Shown: in pieces, positions 51,018-60,658 of the stretch
How the letters are laid out: each line of letters opens with the position of its first letter
Position numbering within the stretch: the first letter of the stretch is position 1
Source: Tunicatimonas pelagia
Lineage (GTDB): Bacteria; Bacteroidota; Bacteroidia; Cytophagales; Cyclobacteriaceae
Direction: 5' to 3'
Assembly: GCF_030506325.1 (NCBI RefSeq)
Contig: NZ_CP120683.1
Coordinates: forward strand, 558,001 to 622,000
DNA: 64,000 bases
Made by a program: the position numbers and the translations under genes
The notes under the pieces: generated by a model
Told to the model about the DNA's origin: nothing
The model's input: only the letters and a program-made list of their open reading frames with translations
The model's database searches: none

Positions 51018-52100
51018 TTATGCATTTACACTATTGCTGGCGTAAACCAGCGTGGCAATTTTATCACCTACTTCCTTAGTTGAAAGCGGGTTATCGTGAT
51101 TAATATCTTCGGTTACCTCACCATCATCCAGCACTTGCTGCACCGCCGCTTTAATAGCGTTACTTTCTTCTACCATATCGAAGGCGTAATTTAGCATCAT
51201 TGCTGCCGAAAGTATTGCTCCGATGGGGTTTGCTCGTAGCTGCCCCGCCACTTCGGGGTATGATCCGTGGATAGGCTCAAACAAAGCTACCTTTTCGCCC
51301 ATTGAGGCCGAGGGCAGCATACCTAGCGATCCGGTAATAACCGATGCTGCATCAGTTAGAATATCCCCGAACATATTTTCGGTAAGCACTACATCAAATA
51401 CACTGGGGTTCTGAATAAGCTTCATCGCCGCATTATCAATATACATGTAGTCTAGTTTGACCTCTGGAAAATCTTGACTGTATTCCCGCACCGTTTCTCT
51501 CCACAAACGAGAAGTGGCTAACACATTGGCTTTATCTACCAACGTCACTTTCTTCTTACGCTTCATGGCTGCTTCAAAAGCTAATTTACTGATACGGCGG
51601 ATTTCTTCCTTGCTGTATATGCAGGTATCAAAAGCAACATCACCACTTTCATTACGTCCTCGAGGCTCACCAAAATAAATTCCACTGGTTAGCTCCCGAA
51701 ACACTACAAAGTCGACGCCTTCTATAATATTGGCCTTCAGCGGTGAAATTTCACTAATGGCTGGGTAGCTTTTAATAGGGCGTACGTTGCTGTACAACCC
51801 CAATTTTTTTCGCATTGCCAGCAGCCCTTGCTCCGGCCGTACTTTGGCGTTGGGATCATTATCGTACTTGGGATGACCAATAGCCCCGAAGAGTATAGCA
51901 TCTGCTTTCAGGCAAAGCTTCTCCGTCTCTTTCGGAAAAGGATTACCGGTTTCGTCAATGGCTGCAGCTCCTACCAAGCCTTCTTCGTAGGTGAACTCAT
52001 GATCAAACGCTCGCTCTATGGCTCGCAATACCTTTAGGGCTTGTTTGGTTACTTCCGGCCCGATTCCATCTCCGGCTAGTACTGCTATTTTCTTTTGCAT
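51018..52100 (-). CDS. leuB: 3-Isopropylmalate dehydrogenase
   Basis: The 360-aa protein has 'IAVLAGDGIGPEV', 'VVFRELTSGIYFGEPRG' with substrate Arg residues, and 'SASMGEKVALFEPIHGSYPEVAG'. It oxidatively decarboxylates 3-isopropylmalate, the last-but-one leucine step, with NAD. It follows leuD by 41 bases. The ilv attenuator lies about 70 bases beyond its stop codon. Confidence 0.96.
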   Translation of the reverse strand: MQKKIAVLAGDGIGPEVTKQALKVLRAIERAFDHEFTYEEGLVGAAAIDETGNPFPKETEKLCLKADAILFGAIGHPKYDNDPNAKVRPEQGLLAMRKKLGLYSNVRPIKSYPAISEISPLKANIIEGVDFVVFRELTSGIYFGEPRGRNESGDVAFDTCIYSKEEIRRISKLAFEAAMKRKKKVTLVDKANVLATSRLWRETVREYSQDFPEVKLDYMYIDNAAMKLIQNPSVFDVVLTENMFGDILTDAASVITGSLGMLPSASMGEKVALFEPIHGSYPEVAGQLRANPIGAILSAAMMLNYAFDMVEESNAIKAAVQQVLDDGEVTEDINHDNPLSTKEVGDKIATLVYASNSVNA

Positions 52101-52141
52101 GCTTTTGTTTTTTCGTTCAGTTAAGGGCGTAAATATAGAGG

Positions 52142-52738
52142 TTAGACTGAATAAAGTGTTTGCGCTTCAAATTTTTCTATTTTTTCTCGCTGGCTTAATA
52201 GATAGTCTATATCGTCGTAGCCATTTTCCAGACAGTATTTTTTATACGGATTAATATCGAACGATTCAGAATCTTCCGTATCCAATAGGGTGATACGTTG
52301 GTCGGTCAGGTCAATACGCAGCTCAGTATCAGCTTCTGTTTCGTACTGGTTGAATATTTTTTGTAGAAAGCCTTCGCTTACCTGCACCGGAAGCAGTCCG
52401 TTGTTCAACGCATTATTTTTAAAAATATCGGCAAAGAAGCTAGAAACTACTGCTTTAAACCCGTGATCGTAAATGGCCCAGGCAGCGTGCTCTCGACTAG
52501 AACCACTTCCGAAGTTCTTGCCTGCTACCAGTATTTCGCCCCTCACATTAGGATCGTTCAATATAAAACCATCTTTGGGGGTACCCTGCTCATCGTACCG
52601 CCAATCACGAAACAAATTATCGCCGAAGCCTTCCCGAGTCGTTGCTTTCAGAAAGCGAGCCGGAATAATTTGGTCGGTATCTACGTTCTGCATTGGTAGC
52701 GGAACAATAGTAGAAGTGAGTGTTTTGAATTTATCCAT
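52142..52738 (-). CDS. leuD: 3-Isopropylmalate dehydratase small subunit
   Basis: The 198-aa protein has '[24 protein letters not shown]' near the start and the swivel-domain signature '[19 protein letters not shown]'. With LeuC it isomerises 2- to 3-isopropylmalate. Length is normal. A methyltransferase gene separates it from leuC. Confidence 0.96.
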   Translation of the reverse strand: MDKFKTLTSTIVPLPMQNVDTDQIIPARFLKATTREGFGDNLFRDWRYDEQGTPKDGFILNDPNVRGEILVAGKNFGSGSSREHAAWAIYDHGFKAVVSSFFADIFKNNALNNGLLPVQVSEGFLQKIFNQYETEADTELRIDLTDQRITLLDTEDSESFDINPYKKYCLENGYDDIDYLLSQREKIEKFEAQTLYSV

Positions 52739-52775
52739 TTTTTCTTGTTAGGACGCAACATTTTGCGTCTGTGCA

Positions 52776-53360
52776 TTATATCTTAGTAGCGATAATAATT
52801 CCAGTTGACCAATTCATTTTGGTCAGATATAGATCTTCTCTGTTCTCAAGATAATCAGTTAAGGTTTCTGCCTTTTGCTGATGTCCTTCTGGCCAGTTGG
52901 ACTGAAACATCATATCATCAATCACGTAAAATCCACCTAACTTTAGCAGATTGAGCGTTTCATCGATCGCACTATATTTTCCTGGCCATGAATCCGCAAA
53001 GATCACATCGAATTTTCCGCCTTCGTACTGTTTAATCCACTGCTTACCATCAGCGCAAACTAACTGAACTCGGTTATATCCTACAAAAGCTTCGGAAGCA
53101 ACCTCTATTAGCTCTGGATTATTATCAATTGAGATAACTTCCGACCGAGCATTCATGCCATCTAAAATCCAGGATAGAGCTAAGCCCGTTCCGGTGCCTA
53201 TCTCTAAGAAGCGTCCATTTGGTTTGGAAGCAACCAGTGTCCTTAATAGAGAGCCAACTGACTGGTCAGAAGGCATATCAAATTCTACCTTTTTTGTTCG
53301 CTCTTCTATTTCTGAATAGAGGTGAGGAATACGTGAAGCAATTGAACCGTTCATCATCAA
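52776..53360 (-). CDS. O-methyltransferase-like SAM enzyme
   Basis: The 194-aa protein has the SAM loop '[18 protein letters not shown]', '[14 protein letters not shown]' and '[13 protein letters not shown]'. It is a small class I methyltransferase of the catechol/caffeoyl-type O-methyltransferase branch. Its start overlaps the leuC stop by four bases, so it is coupled to leuC inside the leucine operon. Its substrate is unknown, and a direct link to leucine synthesis is not established. Confidence 0.85.
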   Translation of the reverse strand: MMMNGSIASRIPHLYSEIEERTKKVEFDMPSDQSVGSLLRTLVASKPNGRFLEIGTGTGLALSWILDGMNARSEVISIDNNPELIEVASEAFVGYNRVQLVCADGKQWIKQYEGGKFDVIFADSWPGKYSAIDETLNLLKLGGFYVIDDMMFQSNWPEGHQQKAETLTDYLENREDLYLTKMNWSTGIIIATKI

Positions 53361-54775
53361 ACTAATTCTGACTCAGTTAGCAACTCTCTAACATCTGTGA
53401 TATATCCGTTGATGGCCGTAGCTGCCGCGGTCAGTGGACTGGCTAGAAAAGTTCGCGCACCGGGTCCCTGCCTACCTTCAAAATTGCGGTTGGATGTGGA
53501 AACACAGTATTCACCCTTAGGCACTTTGTCTTCGTTCATACCGAGGCAAGCAGAGCAGCCAGGTTGGCGCAACTCAAACCCAGCCTCCTCGAAAATTTTA
53601 TCCAATCCCTCTTGGCGGGCTTGTTGCTCAACTTGTTTTGAACCAGGAATAATCATGGCGTTGACGTGAGCAGCTTTTTGTTGTCCTTTCACCAAATCAG
53701 CTACTTTCCGTAAATCTTCAATGCGGGAGTTGGTACAACTTCCGATAAATACGTAATTCACTTTTTTACCTAGTAATGATTGTCCAGGCTCTAAAGCCAT
53801 GTAGTCCAGCGATTTAGCAAATGAGTTTTGCTCGGCTTCCGGTATATCCTCCATAGCAGGTACGCTATCGGTAATTTTAATACCCATTCCTGGATTAGTG
53901 CCGTAGGTAATAAACGGAGTAATATCAGTCGCATCAAATGTTAGCACTTCATCATATTCGGCATCAGGGTCGCTCGGTAACGTTCGCCAGTAGTCTACCA
54001 TCCGATCAAACTCTTCGCCCTTAGGGGCAAACTCTCGGCCTCGGATATAATCGAAGGTAGTTTCATCGGGAGCGATCATGCCACCGCGAGCCCCCATCTC
54101 GATGCTCATATTGCAAATCGTCATTCGAGCTTCCATAGAAAGACTCCGAATAGCCGACCCAGCAAACTCTACAAAATAGCCCGTACCTCCGCTAGCGGTG
54201 ATCTGAGCGATGATGTATAAGACAATATCCTTAGAAGATACCCCTTCACCCAGTTCACCATTCACCTCAATCTTCATTTTTTTGGGCTTGGTCTGTAAGA
54301 TACACTGAGTAGCCAGCACTTGTTCTACTTCACTGGTACCAATGCCAAATGCTACTGAGCCAAACGCTCCGTGGGTAGAAGTATGACTATCGCCACACAC
54401 AATAGTCATTCCTGGCAAGGTAATCCCCAGCTCGGGTCCAATTACGTGAACAATGCCTTGAAACGGATGACCTAACCCATATAGTTCAACCCCAAACTTT
54501 TCGCAATTCTCAGTCAGTTTATTTACCTGAGTCCGTGAAAGAGCCTCTTGAATCGGCAGATGCTGATCTTTGGTCGGCACATTATGGTCAGCAGTAGCAA
54601 TCGTTTGTTTAGGGCGAGCCACCCCGATTCCGCGTTGGGCTAGTCCATTAAATGCCTGGGGGCTGGTCACTTCGTGAATAAAATGGCGATCGATATACAG
54701 CACATCAGGACCATTTTCAATACTACTCACTACATGAGCATCCCAGATTTTATCAAATAACGTTTTTCCTAACAT
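53357..54775 (-). CDS. leuC: 3-Isopropylmalate dehydratase large subunit
   Basis: The 472-aa aconitase-family subunit has the cluster cysteines in '[13 protein letters not shown]' and '[15 protein letters not shown]', and '[13 protein letters not shown]' earlier. It pairs with LeuD. It follows leuA by 71 bases that hold a perfect 17-bp hairpin. Confidence 0.97.
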   Translation of the reverse strand: MLGKTLFDKIWDAHVVSSIENGPDVLYIDRHFIHEVTSPQAFNGLAQRGIGVARPKQTIATADHNVPTKDQHLPIQEALSRTQVNKLTENCEKFGVELYGLGHPFQGIVHVIGPELGITLPGMTIVCGDSHTSTHGAFGSVAFGIGTSEVEQVLATQCILQTKPKKMKIEVNGELGEGVSSKDIVLYIIAQITASGGTGYFVEFAGSAIRSLSMEARMTICNMSIEMGARGGMIAPDETTFDYIRGREFAPKGEEFDRMVDYWRTLPSDPDAEYDEVLTFDATDITPFITYGTNPGMGIKITDSVPAMEDIPEAEQNSFAKSLDYMALEPGQSLLGKKVNYVFIGSCTNSRIEDLRKVADLVKGQQKAAHVNAMIIPGSKQVEQQARQEGLDKIFEEAGFELRQPGCSACLGMNEDKVPKGEYCVSTSNRNFEGRQGPGARTFLASPLTAAATAINGYITDVRELLTESELV

Positions 54776-54799
54776 GAATTCTAATGAGTGGTGATTAGG

Positions 54800-54841
54800 G
54801 ATTGATGATTAATGAATAGTAAACTTCATTAATCATCAATC
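54800..54841. repeat. Perfect 17-bp hairpin between leuA and leuC
   Basis: The arm 54800-54816 is fully complementary to 54825-54841 with an eight-base loop. Both arms are built of ATTGATGATTAATG words. It sits inside the leu transcript and could stabilise or partly end it. Confidence 0.7.
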
Positions 54842-54846
54842 ATTAG

Positions 54847-56004
54847 TCATTGAGTTACTAAGTCTTCCATCATATTCTTCAGCGCGGAATCAGACACTTC
54901 TTTTTCGCGATCGGCTAGTTCTAAAAATTGCTGGTAAACATCATTGACATCTTCTTTGTCTACTTCGTAGCCTAACTCCCGAAGTTTATATAGCAAAGCA
55001 TGACGACCACTGCGGGCGGTGAGTACAATCGCCGAACCTTCGGCTCCTACCGTAGCCGGATCAATAATCTCAAAGTTCTCCCGCATCTTAATAATACCAT
55101 CTTGGTGAATACCGGAGGAGTGGGCAAACGCATTTGCCCCAACAATAGCTTTATTCGCTTGTACGGTGAGGTGCATGGTCGATGATACCATTTGGCTGGT
55201 AGGCACTAGCTCTTTGGTATTAATTCCAGTCTCGAAACGATCCTTATAACGACTGTTAATAATCATGACTACCTCTTCTAGTGAGCAGTTCCCAGCCCGC
55301 TCGCCTACCCCATTTAGCGTACATTCAATCTGTCGGGCACCATTAACCACTCCCGCAATGGCATTGGCAGTAGCCAATCCGAGATCGTCGTGGGTGTGCA
55401 TACTCATCACCACTTCATCTTTGAACGCCGGAATCTCCTCTACCATCCGCTTGCACATCGCGCCCCATTCTTCAGGAATTGCGTAGCCCACCGTATCGGG
55501 TAGATTGATGGTAGTAGCTCCGGCATCAATAGCTACTTTGGTGAATTTAATAAGATAATCAATATCCGCCCGGGAGGCATCCATCGGCGAGAACTCTACG
55601 TTATCGCAGTATTTTTTCGCCCGGCTTACGGCATGGTCTACCATCTTCAGCACTTCGTCGCGGGTCTTCCGCATCTGGTGCTCAATATGAATATCCGATA
55701 CGGAGATGAAGGTATGAATACGCGGATTCGCCGCATTTTCTACTGCCCGAGCAGCAGTATCAATATCGGCATCTAACCCTCGGGCTAGCGCGCAAACCGT
55801 AGATCTTTTCAGGCTTTCGGCGATGGTTTTTACGGCATTAAAATCTTGGGGCGATGATATAGGGAACCCCGCTTCAATAATGTCAACTCCTAACTTTTCC
55901 AGTTGCTGAGCTAAGACCAGCTTCTCTTCCGGGTTTAACTTAGCTCCGGGCACCTGCTCGCCGTCGCGTAATGTAGTGTCAAATATGTAAATCCGTTGCT
56001 TCAT
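54847..56004 (-). CDS. leuA: 2-Isopropylmalate synthase, short form
   Basis: The 385-aa protein has the TIM-barrel signatures 'IFDTTLRDGEQVPGAKL' and 'VVMSMHTHDDLGLATANA', and 'ANAFAHSSGIHQDGI'. It condenses acetyl-CoA with 2-oxoisovalerate to begin leucine synthesis. Many synthases are about 510 aa with a C-terminal LeuA dimer (leucine-binding) domain; here only about 60 residues follow the core, so feedback by leucine through that domain is unlikely. It is the first gene of the leu cluster, preceded by a leader-like ORF. Homocitrate-type relatives are possible but context favours LeuA. Confidence 0.93.
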   Translation of the reverse strand: MKQRIYIFDTTLRDGEQVPGAKLNPEEKLVLAQQLEKLGVDIIEAGFPISSPQDFNAVKTIAESLKRSTVCALARGLDADIDTAARAVENAANPRIHTFISVSDIHIEHQMRKTRDEVLKMVDHAVSRAKKYCDNVEFSPMDASRADIDYLIKFTKVAIDAGATTINLPDTVGYAIPEEWGAMCKRMVEEIPAFKDEVVMSMHTHDDLGLATANAIAGVVNGARQIECTLNGVGERAGNCSLEEVVMIINSRYKDRFETGINTKELVPTSQMVSSTMHLTVQANKAIVGANAFAHSSGIHQDGIIKMRENFEIIDPATVGAEGSAIVLTARSGRHALLYKLRELGYEVDKEDVNDVYQQFLELADREKEVSDSALKNMMEDLVTQ

Positions 56005-56051
56005 AACAAGGAACCTAGATTTTTTAGTACTGAGGATGTAAAAATGTATAG

Positions 56052-56123
56052 CTAGAATTTATAATTCAACAAAAAAAAAGCAACTATTACGACCGCTATT
56101 TTTATATTTATTTCTTTATTCAT
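56052..56123 (-). CDS. Possible Ile/Val/Leu-rich leader peptide of leuA
   Basis: ATG 56121-56123 to TAG 56052-56054 codes 23 residues, of which the stretch 'INIKIAVVIVAFFLLNYKF' is rich in Ile, Val and Leu. The stop lies 47 bases before the leuA start. Unlike the ilv leader, no convincing terminator follows. A weak six-pair stem (three G.T) ahead of a T9 run within the ORF is the nearest candidate. The leuA position and composition make a regulatory leader plausible. Confidence 0.45.
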   Translation of the reverse strand: MNKEINIKIAVVIVAFFLLNYKF

Positions 56124-56166
56124 TCTTAAAACGTAAAAATATAGCTTTTTACAGAAAATAACTACG

Positions 56167-57744
56167 ATGGCTAAGCCTAGATCAACCGATTTACAAATAT
56201 TATTAGCGTCGCTGAGCAAAGGAGAGAAACGATACGTTACCTTAGAATTACAGAAGCTAGGTGATAACCTCAAAATACAATCCTTGTTTGAGGCGTATAC
56301 CACGCACCACCTTAGCAATGAGGATGAGATTTTAGCGATTTACCCCCATATTAAGCCGGAGCAATTCTCTAATTTAAAAGCTCATCTCTATCATCGAACG
56401 CTGCAATTTCTGCGCGATTTTCACCTCTCGCACAGTAAAGATATTCAGCTACGCGAGTGCATTGATCATGCTCAACTCTTACTAAATCGGGGACTGCACC
56501 AGCAGTGTACCAAGGCCCTAGCCAAAGCCAAACGGCTAGCTTCTCAAAACGACAACCTAGAACTCAACCTAGAGATACTTAAACTGCAAAAGCAGGTTTT
56601 TGCTCAGGGTATTGGAGCTGAAAGTCAGCAAAAGGTGAATGATATTATTCAGGAAGCACAGGATATTACCCAAAAGATTAGCAATATCAATTTACTGTCC
56701 AACATTCAGGTACGGCTAAACCACTGGTACGTAAAAAAGGGATTCGTTCGCCAAGAGACGTACTCAGCCGAGATAGATCAGTATATTCAAGAGCATCTGC
56801 CAACTCTCGACGAAGAATCGCTATCGTTTCACGAACGGCTACAGTTATACGAAGTGTACGTAACCTACTACCTGTTCACCCAGAATTTTACGGATGCGTT
56901 TCGCTACGCGCAACGTTGGGCCAATTTGTTTGAGGAACAACCGGAGTTTATTCCGTTGCAGCCGATGGCGTATATCCGGGGGCTACACAAGCTGATGATT
57001 ACCCAACAGCGACTGTATCGCTATCAAGAGTTTTTGGAGACTATGCAACGGCTTCGAGAGGTAGACCAAATCCCCAGCCTTAAACTGAATGAAAACCTGC
57101 GGGCTATGCTTTTCAAGTATACTACTATTCACGAGCTGAATGCCTACTTTCTTACGGGTAGTTTTCGGGAGGGGACAGAACTAGTAGCTCGTAAGGCTCA
57201 GGAGCTAAATCAGTTTGTAGATCAGCTAGGGAAGCACGCTACCATTACCTTCTATTACAAGATTGCTTGTATGTACTTTGGGGCGAGCGAGTACCGAAAA
57301 GCATCGTTTTGGCTTCAGAAAATTATTAATGAACAACAAATAAATCTACGAGAAGACATTCACTGTTTTGCCCGAATACTCAACCTCATTAGTCACTACG
57401 AGCAAGGAAACACCGACCTGATTGAGTATTTGATTAAATCAACCTATCGCTTTCTATTGCTTAGGGATGACTTGCACCAGTACCAAACGTATATTCTGAG
57501 CTTTCTGAAAAACCTCTCATCTGGAACTACCGAACCTGAACTCATCAAACGATTTGATACGCTTCATCAGCAATTACTTACACTAATTAATAGCCCTTAT
57601 GAGAAGCGAGCATTTATCTATTTCGATATTATCTCCTGGCTAGAGAGTAAAACCAGTAAACGCAGCGTAGAAGAGGTGATTCAGGAAAAAGCGTACCGCC
57701 GAATGCACGCCATGAAGCCAGAACCCGCTCTGAACCTATCGTAG
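56167..57744 (+). CDS. Helical TPR-like 525-aa protein
   Basis: The protein has no signal or membrane segment. It starts 'SLSKGEKRYVTLELQKLG' and is helical throughout, with TPR-like pairs ('AKRLASQNDNLELNLEILKLQKQVF', 'YYKIACMYFGASEYRKASFWL'). I recall proteins of this type as widespread Bacteroidota hypotheticals; no function is known. It is divergent from leuA with about 40 bases between its start and the leu leader, so their promoters must overlap. Confidence 0.75.
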   Translation: MAKPRSTDLQILLASLSKGEKRYVTLELQKLGDNLKIQSLFEAYTTHHLSNEDEILAIYPHIKPEQFSNLKAHLYHRTLQFLRDFHLSHSKDIQLRECIDHAQLLLNRGLHQQCTKALAKAKRLASQNDNLELNLEILKLQKQVFAQGIGAESQQKVNDIIQEAQDITQKISNINLLSNIQVRLNHWYVKKGFVRQETYSAEIDQYIQEHLPTLDEESLSFHERLQLYEVYVTYYLFTQNFTDAFRYAQRWANLFEEQPEFIPLQPMAYIRGLHKLMITQQRLYRYQEFLETMQRLREVDQIPSLKLNENLRAMLFKYTTIHELNAYFLTGSFREGTELVARKAQELNQFVDQLGKHATITFYYKIACMYFGASEYRKASFWLQKIINEQQINLREDIHCFARILNLISHYEQGNTDLIEYLIKSTYRFLLLRDDLHQYQTYILSFLKNLSSGTTEPELIKRFDTLHQQLLTLINSPYEKRAFIYFDIISWLESKTSKRSVEEVIQEKAYRRMHAMKPEPALNLS

Positions 57745-57780
57745 AAACAAGAAGGAACGGATTGAACTACGCCACCTGAT

Positions 57781-58359
57781 TTATACTAAATCTAAGATTA
57801 ACAGTAAAATACCAACTACCAACAGTATAGTTCCTAAAATAGTACCTACTGACCCCGGAACGACCAACAACAGTATCAATCCGATTGCTGCGAAGATCAA
57901 CCCTAATCGGCCATTGCTAGAAAGATTCTCTTTTTGTACTTCCTGAGGAGCGGTGCGTATTTCTCGAGTAAGCTGCTTTAGTTCTTGACGAAAGGCTTTT
58001 TTCTCAGCTCGCTGCTGCCGACGCACTTCTCTTTTTTCCTGTGCGGTAGATGCCTGATCTAACGCAGCTTGAGTTTCTTCAATTTGTTTTTGGTGGTGTT
58101 GTAGATTAGTAATTTTCTGCTCAAGTGCCTCCTTACGTTCGGTAGCAGATACTTCCTTCATCGGAACTTTCTCTACCGAAGCGATGACTTGCTGGGTTTC
58201 GGGAGAAACTTCTTTTTGAGGCACAGCTTTGGGAGTGGCTTTAAAATAATAGGAATTACCGTAGGCAATTTTACTACTCTGGCAACTACTAAACAGCCCA
58301 ACGGCCAGACAGGCTATTGCCAAAATTAATGTACTAATCTTAGAAGTCATGGAATTCAA
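57781..58359 (-). CDS. Coiled-coil lipoprotein with a C-terminal membrane region
   Basis: The signal ends in 'FSSCQS', so Cys26 is probably lipidated. Residues 70-135 are a charged, Gln/Lys/Glu-rich coiled coil ('KITNLQHHQKQIEETQAALDQA', 'QRAEKKAFRQELKQL'). Residues 150-192 form two close hydrophobic segments ('LGLIFAAIGLILLLVVPGSVG', 'TILLVVGILLLILDLV'). Starts at M1 or M4 are both possible. I recall a similar layout in Bacteroidota small membrane lipoproteins; function unknown. Confidence 0.72.
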   Translation of the reverse strand: MNSMTSKISTLILAIACLAVGLFSSCQSSKIAYGNSYYFKATPKAVPQKEVSPETQQVIASVEKVPMKEVSATERKEALEQKITNLQHHQKQIEETQAALDQASTAQEKREVRRQQRAEKKAFRQELKQLTREIRTAPQEVQKENLSSNGRLGLIFAAIGLILLLVVPGSVGTILGTILLVVGILLLILDLV

Positions 58360-58464
58360 ACTTTGTGGTGGAAATATTCTGAAAAGATCAAGCTTTCAGC
58401 CTGAATTCCCAATCGCTTAATAGACCAAAACTTACATATTCTAAGCAGTAGCCCTTTGGCCGTA

Positions 58465-59556
58465 TTAATGAAGAGTGTTTAATGTAGAAGGTAGCTTAAA
58501 AGGTTCTCCTTTCGACTGCTTTAGCTGTTGCTTCAGTTGTTGACGAACGGCGTAGTACTGTTGCGCCCGATTACCCAAAAGTTGTCGGAACTGTACGAAC
58601 CCTAATAGTGGAGCTGCCAACCAAGCATCCGGTAGTGATGTTGAGGGCAGGTCAAGAATATCAGCAATGGTATCACCCAACAGGAAGCGCATGTAACGAG
58701 CTGCAATTTCCTTCCCGTCAAAGGCAGTATTGTTAGGTACTACGGTTAACAACGATTTGGTCAATTCTTGTCCAGCTTTGCTGGGCGCGTGCTGACGTTC
58801 CGAAATCTTTTTCAGTAGCCAGAAAGCCTCTTTAGTAGTATCAGGCAGTAGCGGTTCATCTACTCCCATCGTATAATTTGCCACATTCCATAAGTGGATA
58901 TAAGCGTGAGCTTCTTCTTGCGACACTTCTATTCCGATTTTTCGTAACCCGCGAATGGGCAGCACCGAAAATGACAGGTTAGTTCCCGCCATATCTTCCT
59001 GATTAACTGGTTGACCCCAGGCTTCATTCCAATCGTTTTTTTGCTGAATGTGGTAGCGGATAGTCGCATGGACTAGGCGAACCTTCTGAGCACTACATAT
59101 AGCTTTTCCCTGCGGGCTGAACCCATTTTTTTCCCCTACGTCCAGCACATACTGCCCAGTTTCAGCCAAACGCTTCGCCGGATTCTTACGAAGCCGCTCC
59201 GACCGATAGAGCACTTGTGCCCCATCAGCAGAGGCATAATCGAACGGTAGCGAGAGCAGCCCCAGCATTAGCAGTAAATCAGAAATATGCTTCTCCAAAA
59301 ACTGCTGTCCCCGCTGCATGAGCTTGAAATCGACCCACTCCGGAAGCTGCCGCGTAGTTTCCAGAAAATACACTACCGAATCAGGGAGTCCAGTGGGTAG
59401 TTGGTAATTATTAACTGTGAGAGATTGGATGATACTGTGGTACTGCTTGGCCTGCTTATTACGCATAAGATCCGCTACTGCCTCATCAGCAATGGGGTCA
59501 GTACGTAAACGCATCTCATCTAAAAACTGATCGTTATATAAAGTAATCTTACTCAT
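58465..59556 (-). CDS. MpaB/DUF2236-family oxygenase-like protein
   Basis: The 363-aa protein has 'RLVHATIRYHIQ', 'NQEDMAGTNLSFSVLPIRGLRKIG' and 'HAYIHLWNVANYTMGV', the conserved His/Asp segments of the DUF2236 (oxygenase MpaB, latex-clearing protein-like) family, whose studied members bind heme. No signal peptide. Substrates of bacterial members are mostly unknown. It is transcribed alone. Confidence 0.8.
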   Translation of the reverse strand: MSKITLYNDQFLDEMRLRTDPIADEAVADLMRNKQAKQYHSIIQSLTVNNYQLPTGLPDSVVYFLETTRQLPEWVDFKLMQRGQQFLEKHISDLLLMLGLLSLPFDYASADGAQVLYRSERLRKNPAKRLAETGQYVLDVGEKNGFSPQGKAICSAQKVRLVHATIRYHIQQKNDWNEAWGQPVNQEDMAGTNLSFSVLPIRGLRKIGIEVSQEEAHAYIHLWNVANYTMGVDEPLLPDTTKEAFWLLKKISERQHAPSKAGQELTKSLLTVVPNNTAFDGKEIAARYMRFLLGDTIADILDLPSTSLPDAWLAAPLLGFVQFRQLLGNRAQQYYAVRQQLKQQLKQSKGEPFKLPSTLNTLH

Positions 59557-59667
59557 TATCCGGTATTTGTTCTATAACAAGCGTAAGCAGCGTTAGTTTA
59601 CTCAAACCACCGAGGGGAAGGGTGTTTGGGTGTTCGGAATTACATGAATACCTGAATACTTAAAATA

Positions 59668-60591
59668 CTATTTCAAACTTCGCAGGTACTCGCTGCTTTT
59701 CTTGATGTCGCCTAACGGATTATCGGAAGCATCTTGCTCTACAAACACATGCTTTATCTGGGCTTCCTGAGCAGCTTGAAGAATTTCTGTAAAATTGAGC
59801 ACTCCGCTACCTACTGGTTGGAAACTTTCGGGGGGCATAGTAATGGCCCGGTACGTTTGAGGGGCATTCTCTTTTTTGTCTTTTAAGTGCAGCAATTCAA
59901 TGCGGTTAGCATATTTCCGAATATACTCAGCCGGATTGTGCCCAGCTACCGATACCCAAAATACGTCTAGCTCAAAGCAGACTAGTGCAGGATCGGTTTC
60001 TGACATCAGTACTTCCATGGGCGAGCTACCGTCCATCGGTTGGAGTTCAAACGAATGGTTATGGTACCCTAACTGAATACCTACTTTCTTACAAAGCTCA
60101 CCAGTTTGGTTTAGCTGCTCAGCCAGTGTTTTGTAAGCGTCTATTCCACCGCGCTCTCCCGGATAAAGAAACGGGAAAATAAAATAAGACACCTCATATT
60201 CAGCCGCTTGATCTATTGCCACCTGTAGCGTGTAGTTAGCGGGAGGACGGCGTACTCCAGTGGCTTCTAAAAGCTCCCAGTTTCCGGTTAATAGCGGAGA
60301 CAAAAAATGAGTACTATTGATGGCGATCCCCAAGCTTTTCAATACCGAGTGTAGCTGAGGAAGCAATTGACCATCAAACAGTTCTACCTGTTGATAGCCC
60401 GCGTTCCGAATAGCTTGCATTGTTTCCTGAGGTTTTTCTACCAGCACATCCCGAACTGTATATAACTGTAACCCCAGTTGGTCAATAAAACCATCAGTGG
60501 TGTGAAATACACTGTTGATTGGCAGTACCGAGGTAGCTGCCAGAAAACTTGCTTGTTTTAAAAAATCTCGTCGGGTGGTAAACTCTTGCAT
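59668..60591 (-). CDS. Exported sugar-phosphate isomerase/epimerase-like TIM barrel protein
   Basis: The N-terminus 'TRRDFLKQASFLAATSVLP' is a twin-arginine-type signal. The rest is an AP endonuclease family 2/xylose-isomerase-like TIM barrel, with metal-binding residues in 'GYHNHSFELQP', 'CFELDVFWVSVAGHNP' and 'LLHLKDKK'. Such proteins act on sugars or polyols in the periplasm; the substrate is not predictable. It lies alone in this stretch, 70 bases after the beta-barrel gene. Confidence 0.88.
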   Translation of the reverse strand: MQEFTTRRDFLKQASFLAATSVLPINSVFHTTDGFIDQLGLQLYTVRDVLVEKPQETMQAIRNAGYQQVELFDGQLLPQLHSVLKSLGIAINSTHFLSPLLTGNWELLEATGVRRPPANYTLQVAIDQAAEYEVSYFIFPFLYPGERGGIDAYKTLAEQLNQTGELCKKVGIQLGYHNHSFELQPMDGSSPMEVLMSETDPALVCFELDVFWVSVAGHNPAEYIRKYANRIELLHLKDKKENAPQTYRAITMPPESFQPVGSGVLNFTEILQAAQEAQIKHVFVEQDASDNPLGDIKKSSEYLRSLK

Positions 60592-60658
60592 AGCATCTTT
60601 TAGTACGATGCTATCTTAAAGAAAGTTAAGCTTAGATGAAAGTGAGGTGGCTTCCCGC

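Noticed and set aside
56004-56060. Terminator between the leuA leader and leuA
   Set aside because: Only a four-base CTAG pairing is visible and no T tract follows, so attenuation by termination is not supported there.
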